Both the position numbers and the translations under genes were made by a program. Shown here piece after piece: positions 1-12,269 of a DNA stretch of 64,000 bases (position 1 is its first letter; each line of letters opens with the position of its first letter). Under the pieces are notes generated by a model that did no database searches, was not told where the DNA came from, and saw only the letters and a program-made list of their open reading frames with translations. Origin of the DNA: Strigamia acuminata (Eukaryota > Arthropoda > Chilopoda > Geophilomorpha > Linotaeniidae). The stretch covers positions 51,963,162 through 52,027,161 of the forward strand of contig OX442314.1 of assembly GCA_949358305.1 (NCBI GenBank), written 5' to 3'.

Positions 1-11
1 TTTTTTTCAAG

Positions 12-157
12 ACCACTCCGCGGATGGGGGCGCATCACACTGATGGCCCACCGGCTGGGGTTCCCGGCGCCCGGGCCGAACGGGTCGAGACACCCGACAC
101 CGAAGTAAGTCAATTCGATTCGACGTTTTGTCAGATTTGATCGACCGATCTATCTAT

Positions 158-204
<47 letters not shown>

Positions 205-583
205 TAGCGGGCTCCACGGGCACGCCGCGTTGGTCGCGCGACTTAGGGCCACTGGGTTGATGAGGCCAAGACTCTCTGCGCCGAGGTAAATCGATTCGAC
301 TCGACGTTTTGTCCGATTTGATCGATCGATTTGCTTATTTATTTATTTAATTTGTTGATTTATTCGTCTATTCGTCCATTTATTTATTTATAGTCGACCC
401 CGTGGACGCGCCGCGCTGATCGCGCGACTCACCGCCGCCGAGCCGACTGGACCGAGGCTCCCGACGCCGAGGTAGGTAATTCGGCCAAACGTTTCGATTC
501 GCCGGCCCGTCTATCTATCTGTTTATTTAATTTGTGTAATTAATTTGATATTTTTTCTCAGGGACCCGCAGCCAGACCCGTAG
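12..583 (+). CDS. 3' end of a gene with tandemly duplicated exons
   Basis: The 5' part lies outside the window. I read four exons: 12-104, 208-285, 394-471 and a last one from 562 that stops at TAG 581-583. Every internal exon is a multiple of three (93, 78 and 78 nt), begins after AG, ends before GTAAGT, GTAAAT or GTAGGT, and uses phase 2. The frame stays open through all of them to the stop. The exons encode similar Arg/Pro-rich units of about 26 residues with a shared Ala-Leu-(Ile/Val)-Ala-Arg-Leu core, and the introns between them are also alike (a CGATTCGA-CGTTTTGT block followed by TTTA repeats). Exon plus intron were therefore duplicated together. A polyadenylation signal AATAAA lies at 705-710. 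No known family is recognised. The exact start of the first exon depends on a weak acceptor near the window edge. Confidence 0.55.
150..206. repeat. (TTTA)n microsatellite in intron
   Basis: Uninterrupted TTTA repeats end at the acceptor AG of the exon starting at 208. Shorter TTTA runs end the next intron (about 380-393), so the repeat supplies the pyrimidine/AT tract of the acceptor. Confidence 0.9.
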
Positions 584-1199
584 TCGGGGCCGAACCGGAC
601 AATTCTCCCGTTCGTGTTATTTATTTGTTTTTATTTATTTATTTCTTTTTTAATTTCTTCGTTTCTTTCTTTTGTACATTGTTTTCCGTTCCCCAATTGT
701 AAGCAATAAAAATAATTATCTTTTATCGAACAGTTTGAAGTTTTTTTTTTTTTTTTTTTACAACCTTGGTTTAAATTTGAATTGGGGGGTGGGAGGTGGG
801 CGCTAGCGGCCAAAACTTCATCGCGGGGGGGGACTGGATGAAAGGGTTCGCGGCGGAGTGAGTCGCTCAAAGTCATAAAATCGGTGTCGATTTTTACGAG
901 ATGTTGGGGGCGGTTGGAAGCCAACCAATGGACGCGCCGACGCCGCCCCGCTGTTAAATCCCACACGCAGTCGCTCGTGCACGCGCGACACGTGGATAGA
1001 CGATTGGTCAGGGAGTAATTCGATCCTTTCCTTTCCCTCTACCGACGCCCATCGGAATGTCACCGACAGACCCGGCACGGTGGAGACTTTAATAAAAACA
1101 AACGAAACGAAGAGAAGCAAAATGAAATGAAACCGGGCAAAGCGTTGCAAAGTAAAACGAGGTTGTTTAATCATAAACACGAGCACTATAATAATGATG

Positions 1200-1241
<42 letters not shown>

Positions 1242-1350
1242 GCAATAATAGTAATAATTAATAATTAGCAACGACGACAAGAATAAGAATAGTGATTAGA
1301 ATGAAAATAAATATATACATTTATAAAATTATAAGAGAAGAATTCCTCCC
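584..1350. other. Convergent intergenic region with two 3' UTRs
   Basis: This holds the 3' UTR of the + strand gene (AATAAA at 705-710, then a T run near 740-760) and, on the other side, the 3' UTR of the - strand gene that stops at 1351. An (AAT)n microsatellite spans about 1196-1242. On the - strand, ATTAAA-type signals are present near 1088 and 1166. A 122-codon - strand frame at 818-1186 has no splice or similarity support, so I do not call it a gene. Confidence 0.5.
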
Positions 1351-2145
1351 TTAATGGCGCCCTCCATCTCCCTTCTCCTTCTTCTTCTTCTTCTTCTCCT
1401 TCTTCTCCTTCTTCCCCCTGTCGCTCGATTTTCCGACCCCCTTCCCCTTCCACACCTTCCCCCCCTCCACTCGCTTCGGTCCCGCCTCGAAGTCGCCGTC
1501 GTCGTCGCGCCCTTCTTCACCGTCTTTTCCGCACCTCTCTCCACCACCGTCTTCGTGCTCTTCCGCGGGCACGGGCACCTGCAGACCCGGCGCCGAAGAT
1601 GGCCCCGCGGGCACTGGCGGGACCCCCTCCGCCATAAACGTCAACACGAGCGGCCGGTGTTCCGGCTGAAAGGAAAAAGGGAAAACGAATAATTAGAACG
1701 CGCCGACAACGACACGCGCAGCGGATATACCCACCGGTGATATGTCCCACTTGTGCAGCATCTCGTCCATCGTCACAACAACGACGTTGTCCGTCTGTGG
1801 AACGAAGAAAAAGGAAAAACAAAACAAAACAAAACAAATTAATAAATTAATTGATCAAAATTAAATTTTACGTAAAAGAGTCGTTTACCTCTCCGATCAA
1901 AGACCGAAGTTCGTCGACGACCCATCGCGTGAGCCGAACACTCCCATCCAAATACACCTTGCCCGACAACGACCCGTCCCAATCGTTGCGGCGGCGTTTC
2001 TTTCGCGGCGGCGAATGGGGAGCACCGCGAGCATGCTGGGTGCCGTCGTCGTCGTCTTCTTCGTCGTCGTCTTCGTCCTCGTCCTCGTCCTCGGTTCGCC
2101 TCCCCTCCTCGTCTTCTCTCTCCTCTTCCTCGCGTATCCACGCCG
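1351..2145 (-). pseudogene. Acidic-protein gene, 5' part cut off by a BEL element
   Basis: Three - strand exons read in phase 0: 1889-2145 (continues upstream but is cut at the LTR), 1735-1794 and 1351-1665 (stop at 1351-1353). Donors are GTAAAC and GTGGGT; both acceptors follow CAG. The 209 remaining residues start with a Glu/Asp-rich segment, then a basic patch (KKRRR), then a non-repetitive stretch of about 60 residues with alternating hydrophobics (LYLDG-type turn, VVVVTMDEMLHKW) that looks like a small folded domain, then a tail rich in acidic residues and ending in a Lys-rich run. I recognise no family. The BEL 5' LTR starts immediately next to codon sequence, so the gene's start is missing here. 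Whether a complete allele exists cannot be seen. Confidence 0.55.
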
Positions 2146-2686
2146 TGTGAAAATCGAGTGATTTTACGCGTGATATAAACTATTATTTGAATTGCTATTC
2201 TCATTTTTGAATTGTTGTTATCTTTTATATTTCAATGTGTTGATTTGACTTGTGGTTTTAGTTGTTATTTGTGTTTCATTTACCATTTTATTAGATTGAA
2301 TAGTTTAATATTGTTGTAATATTTCTTATTTTACTGCTTCAATATATTTGTATTTCTTATTTGAGTGTTTGACCTGTTCCTCATTTGTAGTACCTTGCCC
2401 TGTTAATCCCTTAATTGGTGTGGGTTTTTCCTACCTCTTGAGCGCCGTCTCATTGGCGCTCTGAACGCGTCATCCACATTCCTCTACCCCTTTTCCCATT
2501 GTGTTGAAAATAGAATAAACTTTTAGTGTACCTTTTACCTCTAAAACGTGTGGTTGTGCTTTTACTTTGCTCCAACGCCATCTTTGAATTTCACCACCAT
2601 CTCAACTTTATTCATCCACTTGTATCCAGGACTTTGGAAATTTGTTTGGTAGATTTGTATTGATTTAAACTTATGCAAATTTAACA
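2146..2686 (+). repeat. BEL-1 5' LTR
   Basis: 541 bp, TG...CA ends. It contains an AATAAA-type signal (GAATAAACTTTTAG, around 2513-2526) and matches 8017-8557 base for base by eye. Confidence 0.93.
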
Positions 2687-2687
2687 T

Positions 2688-2704
2688 TGGTGCCGAAACC
2701 CGGG
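2688..2704 (+). other. BEL-1 primer-binding site
   Basis: TGGTGCCGAAACCCGGG is complementary to a tRNA 3' end in CCA. It starts one base after the LTR, the usual spacing. I do not assign the tRNA. Confidence 0.8.
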
Positions 2705-2741
2705 AAGTATTTCAATTTCCCATCTAATCAAAATCTACAAA

Positions 2742-5700
2742 ATGGTGAGAGTTTTTGAGTTGAAGAACAGGGCGTTCAGAGCGGCCATATTGGTCACCGA
2801 GACGCTCTTAACCACGATAACCACCGCGCTGACCGGACGAGCAGCGATACCGCAAGCCACGATTGAACTGTGGATGCAGCAGCTCGAGCAGAAACACAAA
2901 CGAGCTCAAACAACGTTCGACGCCACCTTGGATCAAGCCAAATCTGACCAGGAAATCGACACCACGGTGCAGGCACTCGACGCGTTGGAGGACCGTTTGG
3001 CAGCAGCAAGAGCGGAATTAACAAGGTACATTCAAGCGTATTTTCCACCCGTTCCGCCCCAGAATTTACAAGCGGACGCGGACGCGCAACCGGCGACGAA
3101 CATCGACGCACTAGCGGCGGCCATTACCGCAGCAGTGTCGGCGGCGACGCCACGAGTGACCCCAACAAACGGCCAGCCATTCATCAAACGCAAACCGCTG
3201 GAGATTCCCAAATTTGACGGGCGCAAACCTGAGGAGTGGGGAGGATTTTGGAAAACATTTTCCATTCAGGTTGGCGACGACGAGCAACTGGATGCGACAC
3301 ATAAACTGTTACATTTGAGGACATATTTGGTAGGAGACGCGTTAGATGACATCAAAGCGTTGGAGATTACAGCTGGAAATTATAATATCGCGGTCACACG
3401 CCTACAAAAAAAATATGGCGACAAGATCGTGCTTGAAAACAAATATTTGTCAAATTTAATTAACCTACCTTTAGTCAACAGCGATCGAGATAGGATGGGG
3501 CTCCAGAAGTTGCACAGACACGTAGAGATCAACATCGAGAATTTGGCGAACATCGAGGTACCACTGGCAGAAATTCAGCGTACCATTTTCCCCGTGCTGT
3601 CGTCCGCCATACCACGCAACGTGATTATGGAGTACGACAAAGACTGCGACGGAGAGAGATCGGTAACGAGGCTAATGGATTGGCTGAGCAGCTACATCGC
3701 TAAACACGCCAAATACGACATGATGAAAAGTCAAACTAAACCTGATGCGACAACAAACAAATCGTCATCCACGGATAACGCCCACAACAATAAGGGAAAA
3801 TTCAAACGAAAAGAAAAGGAGCCTCGATCTGGATCAGCGTCACAACTGTCTTTAATAATAATAAAATGCCAATTTTGTGATTCCGCAGAACACAACCGAA
3901 AACGATGTCCACTCTCGATGGAAGAAAGACGTAAAAGACTGCAAAAAAAGGGAATTTGCTTGCGATGCTTGGGAAAAGCACCCCACAAAACTGAGGAGTG
4001 CAGGACTCGCATGAAATGCTACAGCTGCGAGGGAGCGCACCACACACACGTGTGCGACACGCCAAAATCTACGGAGGTCGTCGAGGGAGTCACCCATTCG
4101 AACTCAGTAGTCACCACCTGTCCACCCAAGTCCGAATTTTTGATGGTCCAGATGGTGAAGATGGCGGGACCAAAGCTGTCAACGTTGGGAGTGTGCTACA
4201 TCGATGGAGGAGCCCAGCGCACCTTCATACGGTCTGAATTGGTGAAAAAACTGAACTTAAAAATTCTAGGAACAGAAACCATCAATTTGGCCGTGTTTGG
4301 ACAAGAGCCGAGGTCGGAAATACGCAACAGAGTCGAATTGATTCTCAGCCCCGCCAATTCGAAGTCACCCGCTGTCACGATCGAGGCCATTGAGACTGCC
4401 CACGTCACATCCACGCCCGGAGAGCAACCAAATGGACAACTTAGGGCAGAGTTACAACGAAGGAAAATCGAGGTGGCCTGCAAACAAGTCGCGTTGCATT
4501 CAAAAGAAGTGGATTTGCTGATTGGAGTGGATCATTACTGGCGTGTAATGACAGGTCAAACGGAATTTTTGGAGGAAAATTTAATTGCAGTAAAGACTAA
4601 ATTTGGTTGGACACTACACGGACAGACCACGAATGGGACAAGAGTCATCGCTGCGCCGGTAAGAATTAACAAAATTACGCTTACCCCATCGACAGATGAT
4701 CTTTTACGCCGGATGTGGGAACTGGAATCGATTGGAGTGCGCCACGAGTCGGTCGAAACCGACGACGACGCAGAAACGTTACAAAAATTCGAGAAAACCA
4801 TCAAATGGACGGGTTCGAAATATTCCGTGGAACTGCCGTGGATAGTGGACACCAACCAGTTGGATGACAACTACAGAGGAGCTGAACAACGCATCATGTC
4901 GCTGATTCGTCGTTTTCGAAAGCAGCCAAACCTCTACTTGGAATACAAGAAAGTCATTGATGAACAGTTAAAAATGGGAATTGTTGAAGAGATACCAAAC
5001 CAAACTTCAACTGGACCAGTATACTACATGCCACACAGTCCGGTGATCAAAGAGGAACGCGTCACCACGAAATTGCGAGTCGTATTTGATGCTTCATCAC
5101 ACCGAAAGGGCTATCTCTCCTTGAACGATTGCCTATCAAAAGGTATAAACTTTCTACCGTCACTAATATTTATATTGTTAGGATTTCGTCTTGGGAGAGT
5201 GGCCATGATAGGTGACATTAAAAAAGCATTCCACATGATCGAAATTGCTTTAAAGGACCGCGACGCAACAAGATTTTTCTGGATCGATGAGTGCTGGGAC
5301 GGCATAGGAAAAGCATTATTGAAAGTGCTGCGCCAGACTCGAGTGTTATTTGGAGCTACACCGAGTCCATTCTTACTGAGCGCAACAATCCGACATCACC
5401 TGCGCAAATACGAAAAAAAATACCCAGAAACAGTAAAGTTGTTGTTACGGTGTCTGTACGTGGACGATTTCATCTCGTCGCTCAAGACCGTCGCTCAAGC
5501 GCTAATGACATTTCGCCAGTCCAACTTGATTTTTGCAGCAGCCGGTATGGAACTCGCTAAGTGGCAAACCAATTCGCCCGAACTGAGAACTGAATTTCGA
5601 GAGGAATGCCCATCTGACGCGACACTGACGTCTAATGAAGACACAAAGGTGCTGGGAATTAGATGGAACCCGAATTTGGACGAATTAGGACTAGCGGTCG

Positions 5701-8021
5701 TAGAAACTTGCCCACCTAGCAAGAAAACGACCAAAAGAGAAGTAATCAAAATAACTGCTCAAATTTTTGACCCCTTAGGATTTGCTACACCATTCACCGT
5801 GACAGCACGCATGTTTTTCCAGTCCCTATGGCTGAGGAATTTGCCATGGGATGACGAATTAGACAACGAGTTGCGCGCTGATTGGAAGAAGTGGACCGAC
5901 CAAATTCCCACTCTAAGAAAAATTCAAATCCCACGATGGTTGGGACAGGACGAATTTGACCAATGTGAAGTACACATATTCTGCGACGCGAGTCCGAAGG
6001 CATATGGGGCGGTGGCATACATCCAGAACTCTAATGGTGATTTGATTGAGACTAATTTCATTTTGTCAAAGTGTCGTGTAGCTCCTGTTAAACCACTTAC
6101 ACTGCCAAGACTCGAGCTCATGGGAGCACTGGTTGCTGTACGTCTCTCCGACCAAATCAAGGAGTTGATGACGCCAGGTGAAATATTTTTTTGGACGGAC
6201 TCTCAGATATGTCTCCATTGGATCAAGAACACATCCAAACGACCACCAACCTTCGTCCACAATCGAGTTTTGGAGATAAGGGAGAAGTCAAAAATTGAAG
6301 AGTGGAGACACGTGCCAGGCGTGGAAAATCCTGCTGACCGCCTGACAAGAGGAATGGACGCAGAAGCATTGATAACCGAGCAACTTTGGTGGCAGGGACC
6401 GGACTGGCTACGTGGAAGTCGTCGAGATTGGCCAAACCTGCCAACAGAGCCGGTCGAAGAGGATGACGAAACGACTGAAACGCACGTCGAAGCCGTGCAA
6501 ACAGCAGTAACTAATATTTTCCCGTTTGCCAGGTTTGGATCGTTTTCAAAAGCAATCCGAACACTGGCATGGGTTTACAGATTTGCTGACAATGCTGGAA
6601 AGCGACAGACAGATGCCAGCCAACGCGGTCGAGGTCCATTAACTGCAGCTGAGATAAAACGGGCGAAATTCAGCTTGATTCGAATCGCGCAGTCGGACGC
6701 TTATGGCCAGGAAATAAATCAATTGAGAGATGGCAGACAAATTCAGAGGGATTCAAAATTGCGAGACGTGAATACACAGCTGAACGAGATGGGGTTGATC
6801 GAACTGCAAACTCGACTGCAAAAATCGCGAGATTTGTACACCGCTGTGCAACCTTTGATTTTACCTCCAAACCATAAACTCACGAAATTAATTTTGCAAC
6901 ACTCTCATTTACAGGTCCTTCATTGCGGATTGACAGCCACACTGTCTAAATTTCGAGAATTATACTGGACACCATCCGCAAGGAGGACCTTAAAATCGAT
7001 TTTGGACAAATGCGTCGTCTGCAAAAAGATTCAAGGACGGTTGATGCGAGAAGTGCCAGGCCCCCTCCCAGCAGACAGGACGACTAAGTGCCAACCATTC
7101 GCGGTTACTGGGGTCGATTTTGCTGGACCGATAATAATAAAGGGACGAACAACCAAAGCTTACATAGCCCTTTTCACGTGTGCAACCATTCGAGCGGTCC
7201 ATTTGGAACTGGTTCCCTCATTGTCAACAACAGACTTTTTGGGAGCTTTTGAACGATTCATCAGTCGTAGAGGCCTCCCAAAGACGATGTACAGCGACAA
7301 CGGGTCCACCTTTCACCGCGCTCATTTAGAACTTTCATCTCTTTTACGCTCCACCAAAGACGAGGCGTTCCAAAATTATCTGGCTCAAAAGGGAATAGAG
7401 TGGAAGTTCATCGTGGAAAATGCACCATGGTGGGGAGGGTTTTGGGAGAGGATGGTACAGACAGTTAAACGTTGCTTGAAAAAAGTAATCGGATCTGCAC
7501 ACCTCAACTTTTATCAATTTGGAACTTTCTTGGCACAGACGGAAGCGGTCATCAACCGTAGGCCCATCACATACGTGTACGAGAAGCCAAGCGAAGCCGA
7601 ACCACTTACTCCAGCACATTTCTTGACGGGAATCATGCAAACGCACTTGCCGGATTCAGGGTCGACTGAAATACTCGAACCGACTCAAAAGGAATTCGTT
7701 CGACAGTGGCAATATCAACAACGCATGTTGTCAACATTTTGGTCACGCTGGTCCCGTGAATATTTAAAGGACCTGAAGGTGCAAACGGGAAAATCAGACA
7801 AACGTGAGCTGCAAATTGACGACGTTGTGATAATTGAGGAGCAATTTAAACCCCGTTTGAAATGGAAGATGGGGAGAGTGGTCGAAGTCAGACGAGGTCG
7901 CGATGACAAAGTTAGGTCATGTGAACTCGTGCTCGCGGATGGGGGAAAATTACGTCGACCAGTTCAACGTCTCGTGCGTTTGGAAGTGGGGTCAGACATC
8001 CCCTCCCCGCCGGCAGTGTGA
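2742..8021 (+). CDS. BEL/Pao Gag-Pol polyprotein
   Basis: A 1759-residue polyprotein for a full retrotransposition cycle. In order: a DUF1759-type Gag region (about 150-350, with [13 protein letters not shown]); three zinc knuckles (about 375-440, C-x2-C-x4/5-H-x3/4-C); a DUF1758-type aspartic protease (about 485, core DGGA instead of the usual DSG/DTG); a reverse transcriptase (about 740-960) with catalytic YVDD near residue 905; an RNase H-like domain (CDASPKAYG near 1080, [10 protein letters not shown] near 1155); an integrase with an H2C2 zinc domain (about 1392-1430) and core (VDFAGP, YSDNG, about 1450-1605); and a DUF5641-type C terminus (about 1660-1755). The stop lies inside the 3' LTR. 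Length and domain order match intact BEL/Pao elements. Confidence 0.95.
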   Translation: MVRVFELKNRAFRAAILVTETLLTTITTALTGRAAIPQATIELWMQQLEQKHKRAQTTFDATLDQAKSDQEIDTTVQALDALEDRLAAARAELTRYIQAYFPPVPPQNLQADADAQPATNIDALAAAITAAVSAATPRVTPTNGQPFIKRKPLEIPKFDGRKPEEWGGFWKTFSIQVGDDEQLDATHKLLHLRTYLVGDALDDIKALEITAGNYNIAVTRLQKKYGDKIVLENKYLSNLINLPLVNSDRDRMGLQKLHRHVEINIENLANIEVPLAEIQRTIFPVLSSAIPRNVIMEYDKDCDGERSVTRLMDWLSSYIAKHAKYDMMKSQTKPDATTNKSSSTDNAHNNKGKFKRKEKEPRSGSASQLSLIIIKCQFCDSAEHNRKRCPLSMEERRKRLQKKGICLRCLGKAPHKTEECRTRMKCYSCEGAHHTHVCDTPKSTEVVEGVTHSNSVVTTCPPKSEFLMVQMVKMAGPKLSTLGVCYIDGGAQRTFIRSELVKKLNLKILGTETINLAVFGQEPRSEIRNRVELILSPANSKSPAVTIEAIETAHVTSTPGEQPNGQLRAELQRRKIEVACKQVALHSKEVDLLIGVDHYWRVMTGQTEFLEENLIAVKTKFGWTLHGQTTNGTRVIAAPVRINKITLTPSTDDLLRRMWELESIGVRHESVETDDDAETLQKFEKTIKWTGSKYSVELPWIVDTNQLDDNYRGAEQRIMSLIRRFRKQPNLYLEYKKVIDEQLKMGIVEEIPNQTSTGPVYYMPHSPVIKEERVTTKLRVVFDASSHRKGYLSLNDCLSKGINFLPSLIFILLGFRLGRVAMIGDIKKAFHMIEIALKDRDATRFFWIDECWDGIGKALLKVLRQTRVLFGATPSPFLLSATIRHHLRKYEKKYPETVKLLLRCLYVDDFISSLKTVAQALMTFRQSNLIFAAAGMELAKWQTNSPELRTEFREECPSDATLTSNEDTKVLGIRWNPNLDELGLAVVETCPPSKKTTKREVIKITAQIFDPLGFATPFTVTARMFFQSLWLRNLPWDDELDNELRADWKKWTDQIPTLRKIQIPRWLGQDEFDQCEVHIFCDASPKAYGAVAYIQNSNGDLIETNFILSKCRVAPVKPLTLPRLELMGALVAVRLSDQIKELMTPGEIFFWTDSQICLHWIKNTSKRPPTFVHNRVLEIREKSKIEEWRHVPGVENPADRLTRGMDAEALITEQLWWQGPDWLRGSRRDWPNLPTEPVEEDDETTETHVEAVQTAVTNIFPFARFGSFSKAIRTLAWVYRFADNAGKRQTDASQRGRGPLTAAEIKRAKFSLIRIAQSDAYGQEINQLRDGRQIQRDSKLRDVNTQLNEMGLIELQTRLQKSRDLYTAVQPLILPPNHKLTKLILQHSHLQVLHCGLTATLSKFRELYWTPSARRTLKSILDKCVVCKKIQGRLMREVPGPLPADRTTKCQPFAVTGVDFAGPIIIKGRTTKAYIALFTCATIRAVHLELVPSLSTTDFLGAFERFISRRGLPKTMYSDNGSTFHRAHLELSSLLRSTKDEAFQNYLAQKGIEWKFIVENAPWWGGFWERMVQTVKRCLKKVIGSAHLNFYQFGTFLAQTEAVINRRPITYVYEKPSEAEPLTPAHFLTGIMQTHLPDSGSTEILEPTQKEFVRQWQYQQRMLSTFWSRWSREYLKDLKVQTGKSDKRELQIDDVVIIEEQFKPRLKWKMGRVVEVRRGRDDKVRSCELVLADGGKLRRPVQRLVRLEVGSDIPSPPAV

Positions 8022-8557
8022 AAATCGAGTGATTTTACGCGTGATATAAACTATTATTTGAATTGCTATTCTCATTTTTGAATTGTTGTTATCTTTTATA
8101 TTTCAATGTGTTGATTTGACTTGTGGTTTTAGTTGTTATTTGTGTTTCATTTACCATTTTATTAGATTGAATAGTTTAATATTGTTGTAATATTTCTTAT
8201 TTTACTGCTTCAATATATTTGTATTTCTTATTTGAGTGTTTGACCTGTTCCTCATTTGTAGTACCTTGCCCTGTTAATCCCTTAATTGGTGTGGGTTTTT
8301 CCTACCTCTTGAGCGCCGTCTCATTGGCGCTCTGAACGCGTCATCCACATTCCTCTACCCCTTTTCCCATTGTGTTGAAAATAGAATAAACTTTTAGTGT
8401 ACCTTTTACCTCTAAAACGTGTGGTTGTGCTTTTACTTTGCTCCAACGCCATCTTTGAATTTCACCACCATCTCAACTTTATTCATCCACTTGTATCCAG
8501 GACTTTGGAAATTTGTTTGGTAGATTTGTATTGATTTAAACTTATGCAAATTTAACA
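8017..8557 (+). repeat. BEL-1 3' LTR
   Basis: 541 bp and same sequence as 2146-2686. The sequence directly 3' (from 8558) is gag coding sequence of a different BEL copy. Confidence 0.93.
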
Positions 8558-11379
8558 TTACCCACCTGTCCCACCTGTAGTCGACGCTCCGCTACCCGCA
8601 CCCACGCCGATTGACCACGACGCGCTCGTCGCCGCCGTGACCGCCGCCATGACCGCCACCGCTCGAGCAACTCCACCGCCCATAATACACCAAAACGTAA
8701 GGAGAAAACCACTAGAGATTCCCAGGTTCGATGGGAAACGACCCGAGGACTGGGGGGGTTTCTGGAAGACCTTTTGCATGCAGGTTGCGGACGACGCGAC
8801 GCTCGACGAAGAACAAAAACTGCTGCACTTACGTGCCCACCTGCTCGGCGACGCGATGGAGGAAATTCGAACACTCGAAATAAATGCTGCTAACTACGCT
8901 GTAGCTGTGAACCGACTGATGAAAAAATACTGTGATAAAGCAGTATTAGAGAACAGGTTTTTGTCTAACTTATTAAATTTGCCAATCATTAGTAGTGAAC
9001 GAGACATTGTTGACTACAAAAACTGCACCGACACGTGGAAATAAACGTGGAAAACCTGTCGAATATCGAGGTCCCGCTCGTAGAAATTCAACGCATGCTG
9101 TTTCCCGTCTTGGCCGCAGCCATTCCGAGGACCGTGATGCGAAAATACGACGACGACTGCGAGGGCGAACGATCGGTTATCAGATTAATGTCGTGGGTAC
9201 GAGAATTTTTGTTAAAAGAGAATCGATACGAAATGATGATAAACCAACAAAAAACGATCAAAACACCCGCGCCAACTGACCGGGCCAAAGGAAGTGGGGA
9301 TTCGAAGGGAAAGTCACATCGACGAAGAGGAGGAGCCAAGGAGAGCTCCGTCAACTCGCTCTCAGTGGTAATGAATAAATGTCAATTTTGCTCTTCTAAT
9401 GAACACAGCCGAAAAATGTGCCCACTCACGGTGGAAGAGCGAAGAAAGAAAATTCAATCTCAAGGAACCTGCATGAGATGTTTAGGCAGAACACCCCATA
9501 AAACTGAAGACTGCCGTACCACCATGAAATGCTTCCGATGCAACAGGCTACATCACACCCAAATCTGCGATCAACCACGAGTCAACCCAATCGACAACAC
9601 TGCGTCAAAAACACACTCTTCTGCCGTCGTGAGTAGAAACAATCGAAAATACGAGTTTTTAATGGTGATGATGGTGAATGTGATTTGTAAAAAAATAACG
9701 AAACCAGCCGTGTGCTATGTCGATGGCGGAGCACAACGGACATTTATAAGAACTGACCTATCGAGAAAATTAAATCTAAAAATTATAGGAACCGAGCAAA
9801 TGACTTTATCCGTGTTTGGTCGCGAGCCGACGACTGGAGTCCACAACAAGGTGGAATTGACACTCACTCCAATGCACGCCGAGACGCCTCGCATTACAAT
9901 CGAAGCCGTAGAGATCTCACACGTGACGTCAACACCCTGCGAAGTCCCGAATGAATACCTAAACAAGAAATTAGAGGAGAAAGGAGTCCAAGTAACCTGC
10001 AAACAGGTCGCTCTACATTCTGACAAAGTGGATTTGCTAATCGGAGTCGACAACTACTGGAAAATCACGACGAAAAGGACCGAATTCATCGAGGACAACT
10101 TAATAGCCGTCAACACGAATTTTGGGTGGACACTGCATGGACAAACAACCAATGGCATCCACATCCTGGCGTCAACAGTAAGAACAAATCGAATAACTCT
10201 TGTGCGATCCACAGATGACATTATGAAGAAGCTGTGGGAATTGGAGGCCATCGGAATCCAACACGAGTCATTGGCCGACACAGACGAAGCTGAAGTTCTG
10301 CTTAAATCTGACGAGTCGATACGATGGACAGGAAAGAATTACTCGGTGGCGTTGCCGTGGATCGTCGACAGCAACGAGCTCGAAGACAACTTTGCAATCG
10401 CCGAACAACGCTTCTTGAACCTGCTCAGAAAATTCCGACGACAGCCCAACTTATACCTAGAATATAAGAAAGTCATCGAGGAACAACTGGAACAAGGCAT
10501 CGTTGAAGAAGTGACCGGAGACACGTCCAATCCAATTTATTACATGCCACACAGGCCAATAATAAAAGAAGAGCGAGTCACAACAAAGCTGAGGATTGTG
10601 TTTGACGCGTCAGCCCATCGAAAAGGACAGCTATCACTAAACGATTGCCTGTCTAAAGATATAAATTTTCTCCCATCTTTAATTGTTGTATTGATGAAAT
10701 TCAGACTGCGAAAAATCGCTGAGACGTCGGATATTCGCAAGGCATTCCACACGATCGAGATTGAAGTCAAGGATCGAGACGTGACGCGTTTTCTATGTAT
10801 CTGCGCAGACTGAGACGGAACGGGACGAGCCAAAATTTGAATACTACGCCAAACACGTGTTCTCTTCGGCGCTGCGCCCAGCCCCTTCCTGTTAAATGCG
10901 ACCATCAAACGCCACATCAAGATCTACAAGGACAAATATCCCGCCACATACGAGTTGCTCAGTCGATTTTTGTACGTCGACGACCTGATCACGTCGGTGG
11001 ACGACATTGACCAAGCAGTGAAGACATTCGAACAAGCTCGCGAAATGCTCTCATCAGCCGGCATGCAACTAGTAAAATGGCAAACGAATTTCCCTGAACT
11101 GCGCGAGATATTCAGAAAAGAAGATCCTTCGGATTCAAAAGTGACGTCGAATGCAGAATCTAAAGTACTGGGACTGAAATGGGACCCGACCTTGGACAAA
11201 CTGAGTTTGCAAATTGAAAACGTATCGAGCGTGAACAGCAAAACAGTGACGAAAAGGGAAGTAGTCCAAGTCACCGCCCAGATATTCGACCCACTTGGAT
11301 TCGTCTCACCATTCACCGTCACAGCAAGAATTTTCTTCCAGTCACTTTGGTTGAGAAAACTGGAATGGGATGACACATT
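8558..11379 (+). pseudogene. Decayed BEL/Pao gag-pol (BEL-2), both ends missing
   Basis: This is a separate, diverged BEL copy, similar to BEL-1 throughout. It starts abruptly at the gag position equal to about residue 104 of BEL-1 and has no 5' LTR. Visible damage: a one-base shift in an A run near 9018-9022 (frame 8637-9044 continues at 9035), then two in-frame TGA codons at 10811-10813 and 10838-10840 in the reverse transcriptase, the first replacing a Trp of BEL-1. Reading in the same frame resumes with zinc knuckles, protease core DGGA and catalytic YVDD (about 10975). The copy runs into the assembly gap, so RNase H and integrase are unseen. The A-run shift alone could be a sequencing error; the two stops argue for real decay. 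Confidence 0.9.
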
Positions 11380-11579
11380 NNNNNNNNNNNNNNNNNNNNN
11401 NNNNNNNNNNNNNNNNNNNNNNNNNNNNNNNNNNNNNNNNNNNNNNNNNNNNNNNNNNNNNNNNNNNNNNNNNNNNNNNNNNNNNNNNNNNNNNNNNNNN
11501 NNNNNNNNNNNNNNNNNNNNNNNNNNNNNNNNNNNNNNNNNNNNNNNNNNNNNNNNNNNNNNNNNNNNNNNNNNNNNNN
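11380..11579. other. Assembly gap, exactly 200 N
   Basis: A run of 200 N of placeholder length. Sequence on its two sides should not be assumed to be at the true distance. Confidence 0.99.
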
Positions 11580-11897
11580 CCACGGAGATTGGGCGAGTAG
11601 GTTTCGCGCGCCCATCCCCGACACACCGTGGAAATAAAAAATAGAAACATGTAAACGAAAATAAAAAAACGAGAATGAAAATAAAGATGAGAACGGTAAA
11701 TGAAAATAAAAAAATAAAACGAAGAAATAAAAGGAGAGCCGAATCTTTCGACTCCCCCCCACCTCCCCGCAACCCTCGCGGGAGAGTGTTCACCATCACT
11801 ATCTGAAACGAAGAAGGGACCAAACTGAAACGGCACAATGTATGGCAATGTCAATGGAATGCGTGTTTGACAATACAGCTTTGCCAGAAACGAAAAC

Positions 11898-11976
11898 TCG
11901 CGGGAGCGGGATTCGAACCCTCGATCCACAACTCCGTACGGCAGGTAACTCTGCCCGCTCGGCCACCCGGGCCCGG
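11898..11976 (-). repeat. tRNA-like sequence, probably SINE head
   Basis: On the - strand there is an A-box match TGGCCGAGCGGGC (11953-11965) and, at tRNA spacing, a perfect B box GGTTCGAATCC (11909-11919). The cloverleaf does not close: the seven bases expected for each side of the acceptor stem pair at only about four positions, and the T stem has a mismatch. This is a RNA polymerase III promoter of tRNA origin, such as a SINE head or tRNA pseudogene, rather than a working tRNA gene. I see no clear tail or target duplication. Confidence 0.5.
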
Positions 11977-12174
11977 AGACAAAGCGTCGCTATTTTCGAT
12001 GACGACGTTTGTCGTTATTACTAATCATTATCGGTTATTGATTATTAATCGTCGATTATTAATTAATTATTGATTATTAATTATTAGTTGTCAGTTATTG
12101 CCATTATTAGTGTCGTTTATTCATTAATCTTTTTCGCGTCACCGGTCGACCGACATGCTCTAGCGTCACATCTC

Positions 12175-12265
<91 letters not shown>
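12175..12265. repeat. (GA)n microsatellite
   Basis: About 45 uninterrupted GA units. The open frames called across it are products of the repeat. Confidence 0.97.

Positions 12266-12269
<4 letters not shown>

Larger units (their letters stand above)
2146..8557 (+). mobile_element. Complete BEL/Pao LTR retrotransposon (BEL-1)
   Basis: Two 541-bp LTRs, identical as far as I can read, flank one long gag-pol frame. The LTRs start TGTGAAAA and end AACA. The primer-binding site TGGTGCCGAAACCCGGG lies one base after the 5' LTR (2688-2704). Identical LTRs and an unbroken 1759-codon frame imply a recent insertion. No target-site duplication is visible: the left flank is the acidic-protein exon (..CACGCCG) and the right flank is the gag of another BEL copy (TTACCCACC..). 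The two flanks therefore do not derive from one empty site. Confidence 0.93.

Noticed and set aside
818-1186. 122-codon minus-strand frame with hydrophobic N terminus
   Set aside because: Lies in the 3' UTR of the acidic-protein gene; no splice context and unusual composition.
11898-11976. Functional tRNA gene
   Set aside because: Acceptor and T stems do not pair adequately despite good A and B boxes.
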